This document shows, piece by piece, positions 6,843-15,931 of a DNA stretch of 61,374 nucleotides. Below the pieces are notes generated by a model. The model was not told the origin of the DNA. It searched no databases and was given only the letters and a program-made list of their open reading frames with translations. Source of the stretch: Actinomycetes bacterium (lineage in GTDB: Bacteria > Actinomycetota > Actinomycetes > S36-B12); the NCBI GenBank assembly GCA_024641635.1, contig JAHECS010000019.1:1-61374 (forward strand), written 5' to 3'. How positions within the stretch are numbered: position 1 is the stretch's first letter; every line of letters begins with the position of its first letter. The translations under genes and the position numbers were made by a program.

Positions 6843-9800
6843 CTAGGTGAGACGGTCGCCGGCCTGCTCGAGCAGCGCCCGGCCCGCCTGTCGCCCGGAC
6901 TCCACCATCCGGTCCAGCTGGTGGAACTCCAGCAGCCCGACCCCCATGGACGAGGGCGTGACGACGATCGCCCCGTCGGCGCGGGCTTGGGCGACGGCGC
7001 CCCCGCTGCCGATGAACAGCGAGCGCATCAACGTCTCTCCCAGGGCAGGAACCCGGATGCGAACCGGCTCGCCACCACCCTCCGGGCGAGGCCGCGATTC
7101 GCCGCCCATCCCGATGTTCACCGCGACGATGGGCCCTTCGTCACGCTCGGTGAGGGCGTGCACCGGGAGGTTGTTGAGCAGCCCGCCGTCGACGAGAAGG
7201 CGCGCCCCATCGGTTCGCGGAGGGAACAGCGCCGGGATGCTCACGGACGACATGACGGCCGACGTGAGGTCGCCCGTGCGGTGCACGTACGGGGTGCGCG
7301 TCTGCAGGTCCGTGCTCACGCACCGGAACATGCGGGGCAGCTCCTCGATGTGGATCCCGGTGAGCCGGCGGCGCAGGGCGCGCTCGGTCTTGCGTCCCCT
7401 CACGAGTGACCGCGTCGGCAGCGTGTAGTCGTTGTAGGGGTTGCTGCGGACGAACTCCTCGTAGCAGAGGTCCGCGCAGGTCTGGGCGTCGAATCCGCGC
7501 GCGTACGCAGCGGCAACGATCGAGCCCTGACTCGCCCCCGCGACCCTGTCGACCCGGACGCCGGCGCTCTCGAGCTCCATCAGCACGCCGAGGTGCGCGA
7601 ACGCGCGGGCGCCGCCACCGGCCATGACCATGCCCAGCGAGCGTCCCGCGATGCGCGCCGAAATCGGCCTCAGCTCGTCGTGCAACGGCCCGACCGCCTG
7701 GGTGATGCGATACGGCTCGAGCGCCGTCTGCCATGCCTGAACGGCCTCCCCCGACGCGGCCGGTCCGACCAGGACCAGGTCCGTGCCTGCGATCCCGAGC
7801 GGCGCCGACGCTGGGATCGCAGCGCCCGAGTCCGCCACACCGATGAGGAGATCTGCCTGGCGCGCGCATTCCGCCCACCACGAGTCAGAGGGGTCCTCTG
7901 CAACCAGCACGACGCGATCGCTGTCCCGTTCGGCGCGCTCGAGGCCGTCCGGGCCCACCCGCCCAGGTGAGACGACCTTCAGGCTTGCCGCGAGGTGCCG
8001 CTCGAGCTCGGCCGCAACAGCGGCCGCCGGCGCGCCCGCGTGGAGGGCGACCACCGAGACGAGCCGCGGGCGAGGCGGTCGGCCGGCCGGGGCCGGAGCG
8101 GCGTCCTGGAGCTGGGTCGCCAGCACGGCAGTGAGCTCCCGCAGGGTGCGTGCGTCACTCATGACCGCGTCCTCGAAGACGTCGTGCGAGATGCGAAGGA
8201 CATGGCTGTCCCGACGCGCCCGCACGGTTGCCGACCTGCGGCCTCCGGTGAGCAGGGCCAGCTCGCCGATGACGGCGCCCGAGCCCACCTGCCGGATCAC
8301 CCGGCCGCCCAGCTCGACATCGAACTGCCCCGACCGCACGATGTACGCGTCCCCCGCCTCGTCACCCTCGCCGACGAGGACGTCGCCCGCATGGACGAGG
8401 AGGGACGTGGACTCGGACTCGAGTCGGGCGCGGACGTCGTCCGGGAGGCGGGACAGCAGCGAGGTTCCAGCAAGGGTCGAGGGGTCATCCGTGCCACCGG
8501 ATTCGGCTGCCTCGGGAACGAGCACACTGGGTGGCCGCGTGGACTCGCTGTCCGCCGGCTCGTCGATGCTCGGCTCCACCCGCCCGACGAACGCCGCGAC
8601 CACGGCGGTCACGGCGAAGCACACGGCGCTGAAGATCCAGCCGTGCCGCAGGGTGTCCACCGAGGGCGTCCCGAGGATGACGACCAGGAGGGCGATGCCG
8701 AGCACGCCGCCGATCTGCCGGGCGCTCGAGTTGACCGCAGAGGCCGTCGCGAACCGACCGCCGGGGACGGCGGCGAGGGCGGCGCTCCCGAGGATGGGCA
8801 GGGTGGCCCCGACCCCGATTCCGGAGAGCACCTGTCCCGGCAGCCATGCGCCCCAGAAGTCAGGCGTGACCTCGACGCGAGCGACGTACCAGACGTAGGC
8901 GAGTGCCCACACGATGGCACCGGGGACGATGACGAGCCGGTATCCGCGACTCTGGGCCAGCGGACCGAGCCGCGCCGCGAGGATCGCGGCCACGAGCGCG
9001 CCGGGCACGACGGCGAGGCCCGACACCAGGATGGAGTAGCCCCACACGTACTGCAGCCACAGGATGTTGGTCAGCAGGTAGGCGTAGAAGCCGACGCCGG
9101 CGACGATCGTGGCCGTGTTCCCCACGACGAAGGGACGGATCCGCAGCAGCGCGGGGTCGATCAGCGGCGACCGGTGCCGACGCGAGCTGATGACGAACAC
9201 GACGAGCAGGACGGCGAAGGCGACGAAGCAGGCGATGGTCTCCGGGCTCCCCCACCCCCAGTCGCCGCCCTTGACGATCCCCAGCGTCAGCGCCCCCAGC
9301 ATGAGGGCGGACACCGAGGCGCCCAGCAGGTCGGGAAGGCGACGACGCCCCGGCGCCCGACTCTCCACCAGCAGCCGTCGCCCGGCCCACAGCGCTGCGA
9401 GCCCGAACGGCAGGTTGACGAGGAACGCCCACCGCCAGTCGCCCCACTCGACGAGCGCACCGCCGATGGGCGGCCCGAGCCCGGCCGCCAGAGCGGCAGC
9501 CGCGCCCCACAGGCCGATGGCGTGCGAGCGCTTCTCGGCCGGGAAGGCCTCGACGACGAGAGCGAGGGACGCGGGAACGAGCAGCGCCGCCCCGAGCGCC
9601 TGCAGCACGCGGAAGGCGACCAGCACCTCCACGTTGGGTGCCACGGCGCACAGCACCGACGCCACGGTGAACAGCAGGACGCCGTTGGTGAAGGTCCTTC
9701 GCCTGCCGACGAGATCCGCCAGTCGTCCGGACACGACGAGGAAGGCAGCGAAGACGATGCTGTAGGCGTTGAGGATCCAGGAGAGCGACGAGATGGTCGA

Positions 9801-9962
9801 GTCGGGGAACGCCTCGCGGATGTTGGGGAAGGCGACGTTGACGATCGTGGCGTCGAGGAACGCGAGGAACGCGCCGAAGGATGCGACGAGAAGGACGGTG
9901 CGCTCGGGGATGCGTCCCCTGATGGTCAGCTCTGGGCGGTCGACGTCTTCATGCGCACGCAC
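6843..9962 (-). CDS. Three-domain fusion: MFS transporter - cNMP-binding domain - patatin phospholipase
   Basis: At 1039 residues this is a fusion. Residues about 20-460 form a 14-helix DHA2-type MFS transporter, with motif A-like SGRLADLVGRRR and FLDATIVNVAFP in helix 1. About 500-620 is a cyclic-nucleotide-binding fold (GEGDEAGDAYIVRSG, IGELALLTGGRRSATVRA). About 775-1039 is a patatin/neuropathy-target-esterase domain with the oxyanion loop GGGARAFAHLG (about 779), nucleophile Ser in GASQGS (about 809) and catalytic Asp in DGGLLNNLP (about 924). All key residues are present. The same order is known for mycobacterial proteins such as Rv3239c. GTG 9962 has GGAGG 7 nt upstream. A role coupling lipid export with lipid hydrolysis under nucleotide control is an inference. 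Confidence 0.9.
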   Translation of the reverse strand: MRAHEDVDRPELTIRGRIPERTVLLVASFGAFLAFLDATIVNVAFPNIREAFPDSTISSLSWILNAYSIVFAAFLVVSGRLADLVGRRRTFTNGVLLFTVASVLCAVAPNVEVLVAFRVLQALGAALLVPASLALVVEAFPAEKRSHAIGLWGAAAALAAGLGPPIGGALVEWGDWRWAFLVNLPFGLAALWAGRRLLVESRAPGRRRLPDLLGASVSALMLGALTLGIVKGGDWGWGSPETIACFVAFAVLLVVFVISSRRHRSPLIDPALLRIRPFVVGNTATIVAGVGFYAYLLTNILWLQYVWGYSILVSGLAVVPGALVAAILAARLGPLAQSRGYRLVIVPGAIVWALAYVWYVARVEVTPDFWGAWLPGQVLSGIGVGATLPILGSAALAAVPGGRFATASAVNSSARQIGGVLGIALLVVILGTPSVDTLRHGWIFSAVCFAVTAVVAAFVGRVEPSIDEPADSESTRPPSVLVPEAAESGGTDDPSTLAGTSLLSRLPDDVRARLESESTSLLVHAGDVLVGEGDEAGDAYIVRSGQFDVELGGRVIRQVGSGAVIGELALLTGGRRSATVRARRDSHVLRISHDVFEDAVMSDARTLRELTAVLATQLQDAAPAPAGRPPRPRLVSVVALHAGAPAAAVAAELERHLAASLKVVSPGRVGPDGLERAERDSDRVVLVAEDPSDSWWAECARQADLLIGVADSGAAIPASAPLGIAGTDLVLVGPAASGEAVQAWQTALEPYRITQAVGPLHDELRPISARIAGRSLGMVMAGGGARAFAHLGVLMELESAGVRVDRVAGASQGSIVAAAYARGFDAQTCADLCYEEFVRSNPYNDYTLPTRSLVRGRKTERALRRRLTGIHIEELPRMFRCVSTDLQTRTPYVHRTGDLTSAVMSSVSIPALFPPRTDGARLLVDGGLLNNLPVHALTERDEGPIVAVNIGMGGESRPRPEGGGEPVRIRVPALGETLMRSLFIGSGGAVAQARADGAIVVTPSSMGVGLLEFHQLDRMVESGRQAGRALLEQAGDRLT

Positions 9963-10070
9963 CCCTACCCCTCCCCATCACGTCCGGTGATTCTTGCACC
10001 GCGCTGACGCGAAGGCATGCCGTTGGCAAAACTCGCGCGCGGGACGGGGGCGCGTCCGCGTGCACGGAAC

Positions 10071-12041
10071 TCAGGCGAAGATCTTCTCCCGGAACTCCTC
10101 GCGCTCCTGGCACGCCGCCTTGATGCGCTCCAGCTGCTCGGGAGTGCACTCGAGACCATAGATGTCGCGGATGAACTCCGGCAGGTCGGCGCGGTAGTCG
10201 TGCGCCCACGCACGGTAGGAGCCGGGGATCTGCGCGTTCTTCATGTCCACGAGCAGCTGGAAGAAGGTCGTGACGGGTCGCCAGCGCATCGATGCCGGGA
10301 TTCCCCGCGTCGACCTTTCGGGCACCTCCTGCATCGGCGTCCGCCGGTCACCCAGCCACGGCGGCCGCTGGCTGAGCAGCCCGGCACCGAACTTCGTGAC
10401 TCCGTCGTTGTCGTGGCTGAGCAGCACGTACCTGACCTTCGCGCGCTCCTCGGGTGGCAGTTCGCAGAACTGCTCGTAGTCGTTGACGATGGAGACGAGA
10501 CTCCGGTCGACGTCGGCGCGGTCCGGTCCGACGATCTCCTGCCGCCACCGGCTGCTCTCGGGGGTGCCGATCCACAGCGCGCGATCGATGCCGAGCGCCT
10601 CGGGGCCGATGGTCCCCCACCCGGCGAACGCCGACTGGCTCGTATGCGCACCAAGTGACTCGCCGAAGAGGACGACGCGTGGACGGTCCTCCGGCGCCAT
10701 GAGCCTGACACGCTCGAGGATCCGCAGCCACAGCAGTCGGTTCTGCTCCTTCGCGACCGAGATCTTGCCCAGCGACAGCGGCGACGGCCGCTTCGAGTAC
10801 TGGAGCGTGACCATCGCGATGTCCCCGCGCGTGAGGTACTGCGCCGTGGCCGTCGCGACGTAGTTGACGTACCCGGTCCCCGTTGGCGAGATCAGCATGA
10901 TGAGGGATCGTGACCAGGCATCGGTTCGGTCCATCTCGGCGAGGGCGAGGTCGACGCGCTCCGTCGCGGTGGGCGCATTGTCGAGTCCGACGAAGACGCT
11001 GATCGGCGTTGCCCTCGGCTCCTCCTGCATCACCGTGCGGATGGACAGCTCGGGTCGCTTCTCCCCGAGCACCTCCTCGGGACGATCGGTCAGCGGTTCC
11101 GGCCGGACGTAGGTGACGACGTGCCGCCGGCCCTCGCGCCCCATTCCGTCCCACGAGACGAGGCTGGCCGGGTCCCCGCTGACCAGAGGGCTCGTCCACA
11201 GGCCCGACGCGCTCGCGTCCATGCCCTCCTCGTAGGTGGACGTACCGGATTCGATTCCGCGCATGGCGCGATTCCAGAGCGCGTGCGTGCCGAGGGCAAG
11301 GCCCGACAGGGCGATCAGGTGGGTGGCTCGGCTCCACGTCGACTGCGAACCGGGCAGGACGCGGCTTCCCACGGATCCCAGCCGACGGGCAAGCCACATC
11401 TCTCCTGCAGCGGCCCCGCCCAGAGCAGCGACGATGCCCGCACCTGCCGCGAGGCCCAGCAGCGGATTCGCGTGCGCAGGATCGGCCACCTGGTCCGGTG
11501 GGGTGTCGCGCTGCCGGATGCTCTCGACGATCATCGCGGTGCCGATGCCGATGGGGATGCCGATCGGCAGCCGGGCGATCCGGCCGTTGGCCCCCACGGC
11601 CTGGTCGACGAGCTGCGTGGTGGCCAGGCCCCCGGCAAGAAGGGTCGCGCCCGCTCCGGTCACGGCGAACCGCCAGCCGACCTGCCGGACGACGGCGCGA
11701 GTTGGCGGCTCCTGATCGCGGTAGCCGATCAGCGCCACCAGCCCGAAGCCGATCGGGACGGCCGCCACGTCGAGGAGCAGGGTCGTGGCTCGGCGTCGTC
11801 GATCGAGATCCCAGGACTGAGGGAGGGGCAGCACCGTCGAGAGGGCTCCGCCGGCGCCATCGATCATGTCCTGCGTCACGACACTGAGGAGGAAGTGTGT
11901 GCCGGTCGAGAGTCCGGTGATCAGACCCTGATCGATCCACGTTCGCTCGGACAGGGAGCGACTGAAGGTCAGCGGGACCGCAGCCGCTGCGGCGACCAGA
12001 CCGACCTGACTCCCCCGACCGACGATCTCCCTGCGCTCCAT
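10071..12041 (-). CDS. Membrane-anchored alpha/beta-hydrolase (Abhydrolase_9 type)
   Basis: The 656-residue protein has several hydrophobic segments in residues about 10-280 and a C-terminal alpha/beta-hydrolase domain. The nucleophile elbow is GESLGAHTS (Ser about 460), and the late SHDNDGVTKF region is consistent with an acid residue. This matches the actinobacterial Abhydrolase_9_N plus Abhydrolase_9 architecture, whose members are thought to be cutinase- or lipase-like. The active domain is probably tethered at the membrane; the substrate is unknown. ATG 12041 was chosen for its GGAGAG about 10 nt upstream; an in-frame ATG at 12092 lacks one. The neighbouring patatin fusion may act on related lipids. 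Confidence 0.78.
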   Translation of the reverse strand: MERREIVGRGSQVGLVAAAAAVPLTFSRSLSERTWIDQGLITGLSTGTHFLLSVVTQDMIDGAGGALSTVLPLPQSWDLDRRRRATTLLLDVAAVPIGFGLVALIGYRDQEPPTRAVVRQVGWRFAVTGAGATLLAGGLATTQLVDQAVGANGRIARLPIGIPIGIGTAMIVESIRQRDTPPDQVADPAHANPLLGLAAGAGIVAALGGAAAGEMWLARRLGSVGSRVLPGSQSTWSRATHLIALSGLALGTHALWNRAMRGIESGTSTYEEGMDASASGLWTSPLVSGDPASLVSWDGMGREGRRHVVTYVRPEPLTDRPEEVLGEKRPELSIRTVMQEEPRATPISVFVGLDNAPTATERVDLALAEMDRTDAWSRSLIMLISPTGTGYVNYVATATAQYLTRGDIAMVTLQYSKRPSPLSLGKISVAKEQNRLLWLRILERVRLMAPEDRPRVVLFGESLGAHTSQSAFAGWGTIGPEALGIDRALWIGTPESSRWRQEIVGPDRADVDRSLVSIVNDYEQFCELPPEERAKVRYVLLSHDNDGVTKFGAGLLSQRPPWLGDRRTPMQEVPERSTRGIPASMRWRPVTTFFQLLVDMKNAQIPGSYRAWAHDYRADLPEFIRDIYGLECTPEQLERIKAACQEREEFREKIFA

Positions 12042-12173
12042 GAGTGGCCCACTCTCCAACGGCTGTGGCATCGCGGTCGACGCCGTCCCCATGAGCGTAT
12101 TGGGAGGGGCGGGACGTTCGCGCCCTCCGCATGGGATGAGGTCACCGCCCGATCGCATGGGCATACTCGCCTC

Positions 12174-12929
12174 GTGATCCTGACCCTCATCGAGGAGTAC
12201 TACGACGCTGCGCCGCGTCCGCTCGCGACGGTGGAGGAGATCGGCCCGTTCACCCTCTTCGTCCGGACGGACCCACGGGGCTGGCCCTACTACGCCCGGC
12301 CACGACTCCACGGGACCGAGGGCTTCACCCCGGGCGATGTCCAAGGCGTACGAGCCCGTCAGCGCGAGCTCGGCCTGCCCGAGGCCCTCGAATGGGTCGA
12401 CGAGGTCACCCCGGAACTGCTCGACGCGGTCCGCGGGGCCGGGATGAACGTGTCGCTGTGCCCCCTGCTCGCCCTGCCGCCAACCGAGATCACGGCGCAC
12501 CCGGACGTACCGGACGGCATCGACGTCCGCGTGCTGGATGCCGGTTCACCGGCCCTGGGCGACACGGTTGCGGCCGTTGCCGCGGGCTTCGCGGAGACGG
12601 ACCACGCCGCCGACGGCTTCCCCGATCAGTGGCCGACCCTCATCGACGCCGGGCTCGTCACGCTGGTCGGTGCCTTCGCCGGCGGGGCCGTTGTCGGAGG
12701 CGGTTCCCACTCCCCGCGCAACGGCACGACGGAGCTCACCGGCATCGCTGTCATCCCCAGTGCCCGACGACGGGGCGTCGGAGCGGCCATCACGTCCGCC
12801 CTGGTCCGCGACGCCGTCCGCCAGGGAGTCGGCACCGTCTTCCTGTCGGCCGGAGACGAGAGCGTCGCGCGCGTCTACGAGCGGGTCGGCTTCGTCCGCG
12901 TGGGTACGGCGTGCATCGCCGAACCCTGA
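12174..12929 (+). CDS. GNAT-family N-acetyltransferase
   Basis: The 251-residue protein ends in a GNAT domain (about 125-251) with TELTGIAVIPSARRRGVGAAITSALV, holding the acetyl-CoA pyrophosphate-binding R-R-x-G-x-G/A motif, then the closing strand VYERVGFVRVGTACI. The N-terminal 120 residues look like a degenerate second GNAT-like domain, as in several actinobacterial tandem GNATs. GTG 12174 was picked because it opens the conserved LIEEYYDAAPR segment; longer in-frame extensions cross the opposite gene. The substrate is unknown. Its stop lies 1 nt from the convergent isochorismatase-like gene. Confidence 0.78.
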   Translation: MILTLIEEYYDAAPRPLATVEEIGPFTLFVRTDPRGWPYYARPRLHGTEGFTPGDVQGVRARQRELGLPEALEWVDEVTPELLDAVRGAGMNVSLCPLLALPPTEITAHPDVPDGIDVRVLDAGSPALGDTVAAVAAGFAETDHAADGFPDQWPTLIDAGLVTLVGAFAGGAVVGGGSHSPRNGTTELTGIAVIPSARRRGVGAAITSALVRDAVRQGVGTVFLSAGDESVARVYERVGFVRVGTACIAEP

Positions 12930-12930
12930 C

Positions 12931-13518
12931 CTAGAGCGAGAAGCCCGGTGGCGACGCCAGGTCGGGGTGCGCCGCGTCGAAGGCGCGCACCGCGGGGAGT
13001 GCGCGCAGCCATTCGTAGTACAGCTCCTTGGCGGACAGCAGCTCGACGCCGTCAGCCCGGAGCCGCCGCAGCCCGTTGGCGTGTCCCGCTCCTGCCGAGT
13101 AGACCGCATCGTGGACGACCAGGACCCGCAGGCCCTTCTCCCGCCAGCCGAGGGCTGAGTGCGCCACGCACACATCCGTCTCCATGCCGACGAGAACGAC
13201 CGACGGCCTCCCGTGCGCTCGTACTGCGCCGTCGATGTCGGGGTTGTCGTCGGCCCCGAACACGGTCTTGTCGAAGGGTGCGGTGGTCGACGGAAGCATT
13301 CGCATGATGGCCACGGACGTCGGCCCGTTCGCCTCGGCGTCCTCCTCGGTGACGACGATCGGAACACCGAGCGCTGCCGCTACGCCGCAGACCCAAGCGG
13401 CGCGATCGAGGGCGGCCTGCTGTCCCGAACGGTCGACGTCGTCGCGCTCTGCTCCGTAGAACGCCGGCTGGGCATCGATGACGACGACCACGCAGTCGTC
13501 CACGGCGAGATGCGGCAT
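12931..13518 (-). CDS. Isochorismatase-like cysteine hydrolase
   Basis: The 195-residue protein has the isochorismatase/nicotinamidase fold with the complete catalytic triad. Asp15 is in VVVIDAQPAF, Lys84 in FDKTVFGA and Cys117 in GMETDVCVAHSA. The cis-peptide region before the Cys is intact. Family members hydrolyse amides or vinyl ethers (nicotinamidase, ureidoacrylate or YcaC-type). Nothing nearby identifies the substrate, and the absence of an additional His/Asp metal cluster makes nicotinamidase less likely. It starts at ATG 13518 with no close same-strand upstream partner. Confidence 0.85.
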   Translation of the reverse strand: MPHLAVDDCVVVVIDAQPAFYGAERDDVDRSGQQAALDRAAWVCGVAAALGVPIVVTEEDAEANGPTSVAIMRMLPSTTAPFDKTVFGADDNPDIDGAVRAHGRPSVVLVGMETDVCVAHSALGWREKGLRVLVVHDAVYSAGAGHANGLRRLRADGVELLSAKELYYEWLRALPAVRAFDAAHPDLASPPGFSL

Positions 13519-13546
13519 GGCCGCAGCCTAGGCGGGAGGCCGTTGG

Positions 13547-14557
13547 CTAGGGCGATGCCGTCGTGACGGGCACGTCCGACTCGTCCCCCTGCACGAAGGT
13601 CACGCCCGCCGGGATGTCGTCGAACCCGGCCTCGTCAAGCGCCACCCGCAACTCTCCGACGGCCGGCTCGGGTGGCTGCCCGATCGTGATGATCGACAGC
13701 TTCCCCTGCGTGTAGGTCACATCGGAGACGGTCCAGCCGGCATCCTCCGCCCATTGCGACGTGATGGGCTCGACCTGTCGGACGAGGTAGAAGTCGAGCC
13801 ACGAGGTGAGCGATCCGTACAGCAGGGGGACGGCGATGACGAGGACGACGCCGCCGACGGCCACCAGAGTGCGGCCGCGCAGGACCCCGACCTTGATGCC
13901 GGCGGACATCGCGGCAGCCCGCACCGGGTAGATCAGGAGGACGACCGTGGCGGTCGCGATGATCGCGGCGACGTTGGTGACGAAGAGGAGCAGCGCACCC
14001 CATGCCTGGTCAGGCGCTCCCGCCTCCAGGGTGAGGCCGACGACGGCCAGAGGCGGCACGAGCGAGATCGCGATGGCGACACCCGGCAGGGTGTCCGAGA
14101 TGTCCGAGCGGACGAGGGCGAAGGCCCCGACCACCCCGGTGGCCAGTGCCGCCACCAGGTCGAAGATCCCCGGGCTGACGCGCCCGGCAACCTGTCCGTT
14201 GTTCTCCGCGAGGATGGCGATCGGGTCCAGGACGCCGAGCAGGTAGCCGACCGCGACGACCGTGGAGGCGCCCGCGAGGACGAGCCCGCCGTTCTTCAGG
14301 ACGTTGGCCCGATCGGCGAGGACCAACGCGAAGCCCGTACCCAGGATCGGTGTCATCAGCGGCGCCACGATCATTGCGCCGATCACGGTCGCGGTCGAGT
14401 CGACGATGACACCGGCAGAGGCGATGACGGCCGACAGGACCAGCAGGACCCAGAACTTCGACGCCTTCCGGTGGCCCGCTGGTCCGGCGAAGATGTACAG
14501 GGCATCCGACATGCGTCCGATGTCGGTGGCGGTCACGGTGCGAATCGCACGAGTCAC
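13547..14557 (-). CDS. DUF389 family membrane protein
   Basis: The 336-residue protein has about six to eight hydrophobic segments. It carries the DUF389 core pattern: STATVIGAMIVAPLMTPILGTGFALV, then SDTLPGVAIAISLVPPLAVVGL and WGALLLFVTNVAAIIATATVVLL. The C-terminus is a soluble alpha/beta domain of about 80 residues. The function of this family is not established. GTG 14557 is taken as start, with a GGAGGG about 13 nt upstream; a GTG seven codons further on is possible. It lies 52 bp downstream of the AI-2E-family gene on the same strand and is probably co-transcribed with it. Confidence 0.82.
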   Translation of the reverse strand: MTRAIRTVTATDIGRMSDALYIFAGPAGHRKASKFWVLLVLSAVIASAGVIVDSTATVIGAMIVAPLMTPILGTGFALVLADRANVLKNGGLVLAGASTVVAVGYLLGVLDPIAILAENNGQVAGRVSPGIFDLVAALATGVVGAFALVRSDISDTLPGVAIAISLVPPLAVVGLTLEAGAPDQAWGALLLFVTNVAAIIATATVVLLIYPVRAAAMSAGIKVGVLRGRTLVAVGGVVLVIAVPLLYGSLTSWLDFYLVRQVEPITSQWAEDAGWTVSDVTYTQGKLSIITIGQPPEPAVGELRVALDEAGFDDIPAGVTFVQGDESDVPVTTASP

Positions 14558-14609
14558 GGGAAGACGCCATCCCTCCGGCAGGGACCTGCAGAACGCAGGT
14601 CGGCCACGT

Positions 14610-15827
14610 TCACCCGTCGGCCGGTTGGTCGCCCGCGGCATCAGGCTGCGGCGTCGCGCTGCCGTCCGTGTCGGTCGCCTCGCGCCCGCGGCGACCGAAC
14701 CTCGGGGCCGCGCGCTTCTCTGTCGACGCGACTCCGCGTTCGACCTCGGGAAGCAGGTCGTGGCGCTTGCCGTAGATGTCCAGGAGTGCGAGGAGCATGG
14801 CCGCCACCGGAACGGCGAGGAACGCGCCCGCAACCCCGAAGAGCGCCGCACCCAGGAGCACGGCTCCGAAGGAGACTGCCGGGTTGACGTCGACGGCCCT
14901 GGCGCTGATCTTCGGCTCCAGCGTCAGGTTCTCCACCTGCTGGTAGGCCACACCCCAGGCCAGGGCGATGACGCCGACCCAGGGATTGGGGCTCAGCAGG
15001 CCCACGACCACCGGCAGCGCGATGGCGATGTAGGTGCCGATGGTAGGGACGAACTGCGCGACGATGCCGGTCCACAACGCCAGGGGCAGCCAGTAGGGCA
15101 TCCCGATGATCGCGAACACAACGGCGGTCGTCGCCGCGTTGATGGAGCCCAGGACGACGCGGGCGCCGATGTAGCCCCCTGTCTTCTCTGCGGTGAGCCT
15201 CCACACGTTGGCGACGACGGCCTGCTGACGGGGCGGGAAGAGCCCGGCGATCCAGCGCTCCAGCCGGGGCATGTCGGCGGACAGGTAGAACACGAAGAGC
15301 CCGAACGTGAACAGCCCGAACACGCTGCCGACGACGCTGCCGAGGAAGCCCAGAATGCTGACGCCCAGCGTGGCGGCCACCGAGGCGAGATCCTCGGGAC
15401 TCACGTTGATCGACGACAGGATGTCGTCCCGCGAGAGGGACGTCGAGAACTGGTCGTTCGCCCAGGACAGCGCGCCATCAACGAGGTCCGGCACGAGGAG
15501 CACGAGCTGGACCAGCTGATCGACGAACAGGCTGCCGAAGGCATAGAAGAACAGCACCCCGAAGACGACGACCGCGCCCATGACGCTGCCCGTGGCCGCG
15601 CCGCGGGGCATGTGCCGCGACAGGCGATCCACCACCGGCGCCATGGCGATGGCCGCGAACCACGACATGAGAACGGTGAAGATGACACTGCCGCCGTCGT
15701 CGATGATGAAGGACAGCAGTGCCCCGAAGGCCACCACGCCGAGGACGACCAGGCCCACCCGCCAGACATTGGACGTCGACAGCAGGACTCGCGTCACCGG
15801 CTCGTTTCCATCGGATCCTGCACTCAT
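14610..15827 (-). CDS. AI-2E family transporter (DUF20/UPF0118)
   Basis: The 405-residue integral membrane protein shows the AI-2E transporter family pattern. Paired N-terminal helices come first, then a central soluble segment around 120-190. The conserved GIVAQFVPTIGTYIAIALPVVVGL and NLTLEPKISARAVDVNPAVSF blocks follow, then closing helices. Family members include TqsA and Na+/H+ antiporters, so the cargo is uncertain. The C-terminal tail (about 365-405) is polar and low-complexity. ATG 15827 has GGGGAG 7 nt upstream. It heads a two-gene unit with the DUF389 gene. Confidence 0.88.
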   Translation of the reverse strand: MSAGSDGNEPVTRVLLSTSNVWRVGLVVLGVVAFGALLSFIIDDGGSVIFTVLMSWFAAIAMAPVVDRLSRHMPRGAATGSVMGAVVVFGVLFFYAFGSLFVDQLVQLVLLVPDLVDGALSWANDQFSTSLSRDDILSSINVSPEDLASVAATLGVSILGFLGSVVGSVFGLFTFGLFVFYLSADMPRLERWIAGLFPPRQQAVVANVWRLTAEKTGGYIGARVVLGSINAATTAVVFAIIGMPYWLPLALWTGIVAQFVPTIGTYIAIALPVVVGLLSPNPWVGVIALAWGVAYQQVENLTLEPKISARAVDVNPAVSFGAVLLGAALFGVAGAFLAVPVAAMLLALLDIYGKRHDLLPEVERGVASTEKRAAPRFGRRGREATDTDGSATPQPDAAGDQPADG

Positions 15828-15931
15828 CCGCGACTCCCCTCGGTCGTGCAGCCGCCAATCTCGGCGACGGCCACGACCCTAGCGGCCACGACTGCCATCA
15901 TGGTTCGGTATCACTTCTGGAGGTGGCATTC

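Noticed and set aside
7995-10007. A 670-codon plus-strand open frame opposite the MFS-cNMP-patatin gene.
   Set aside because: The composition is dominated by Arg, Gly, Asp and Pro and it has no domain. Such antisense frames are expected in very GC-rich coding DNA.
10071-12500. An 809-residue version of the Abhydrolase_9-type protein starting near 12500.
   Set aside because: The extra N-terminal 153 residues lie across the start of the divergent GNAT gene, lack family similarity and have no ribosome site; ATG 12041 is better supported.
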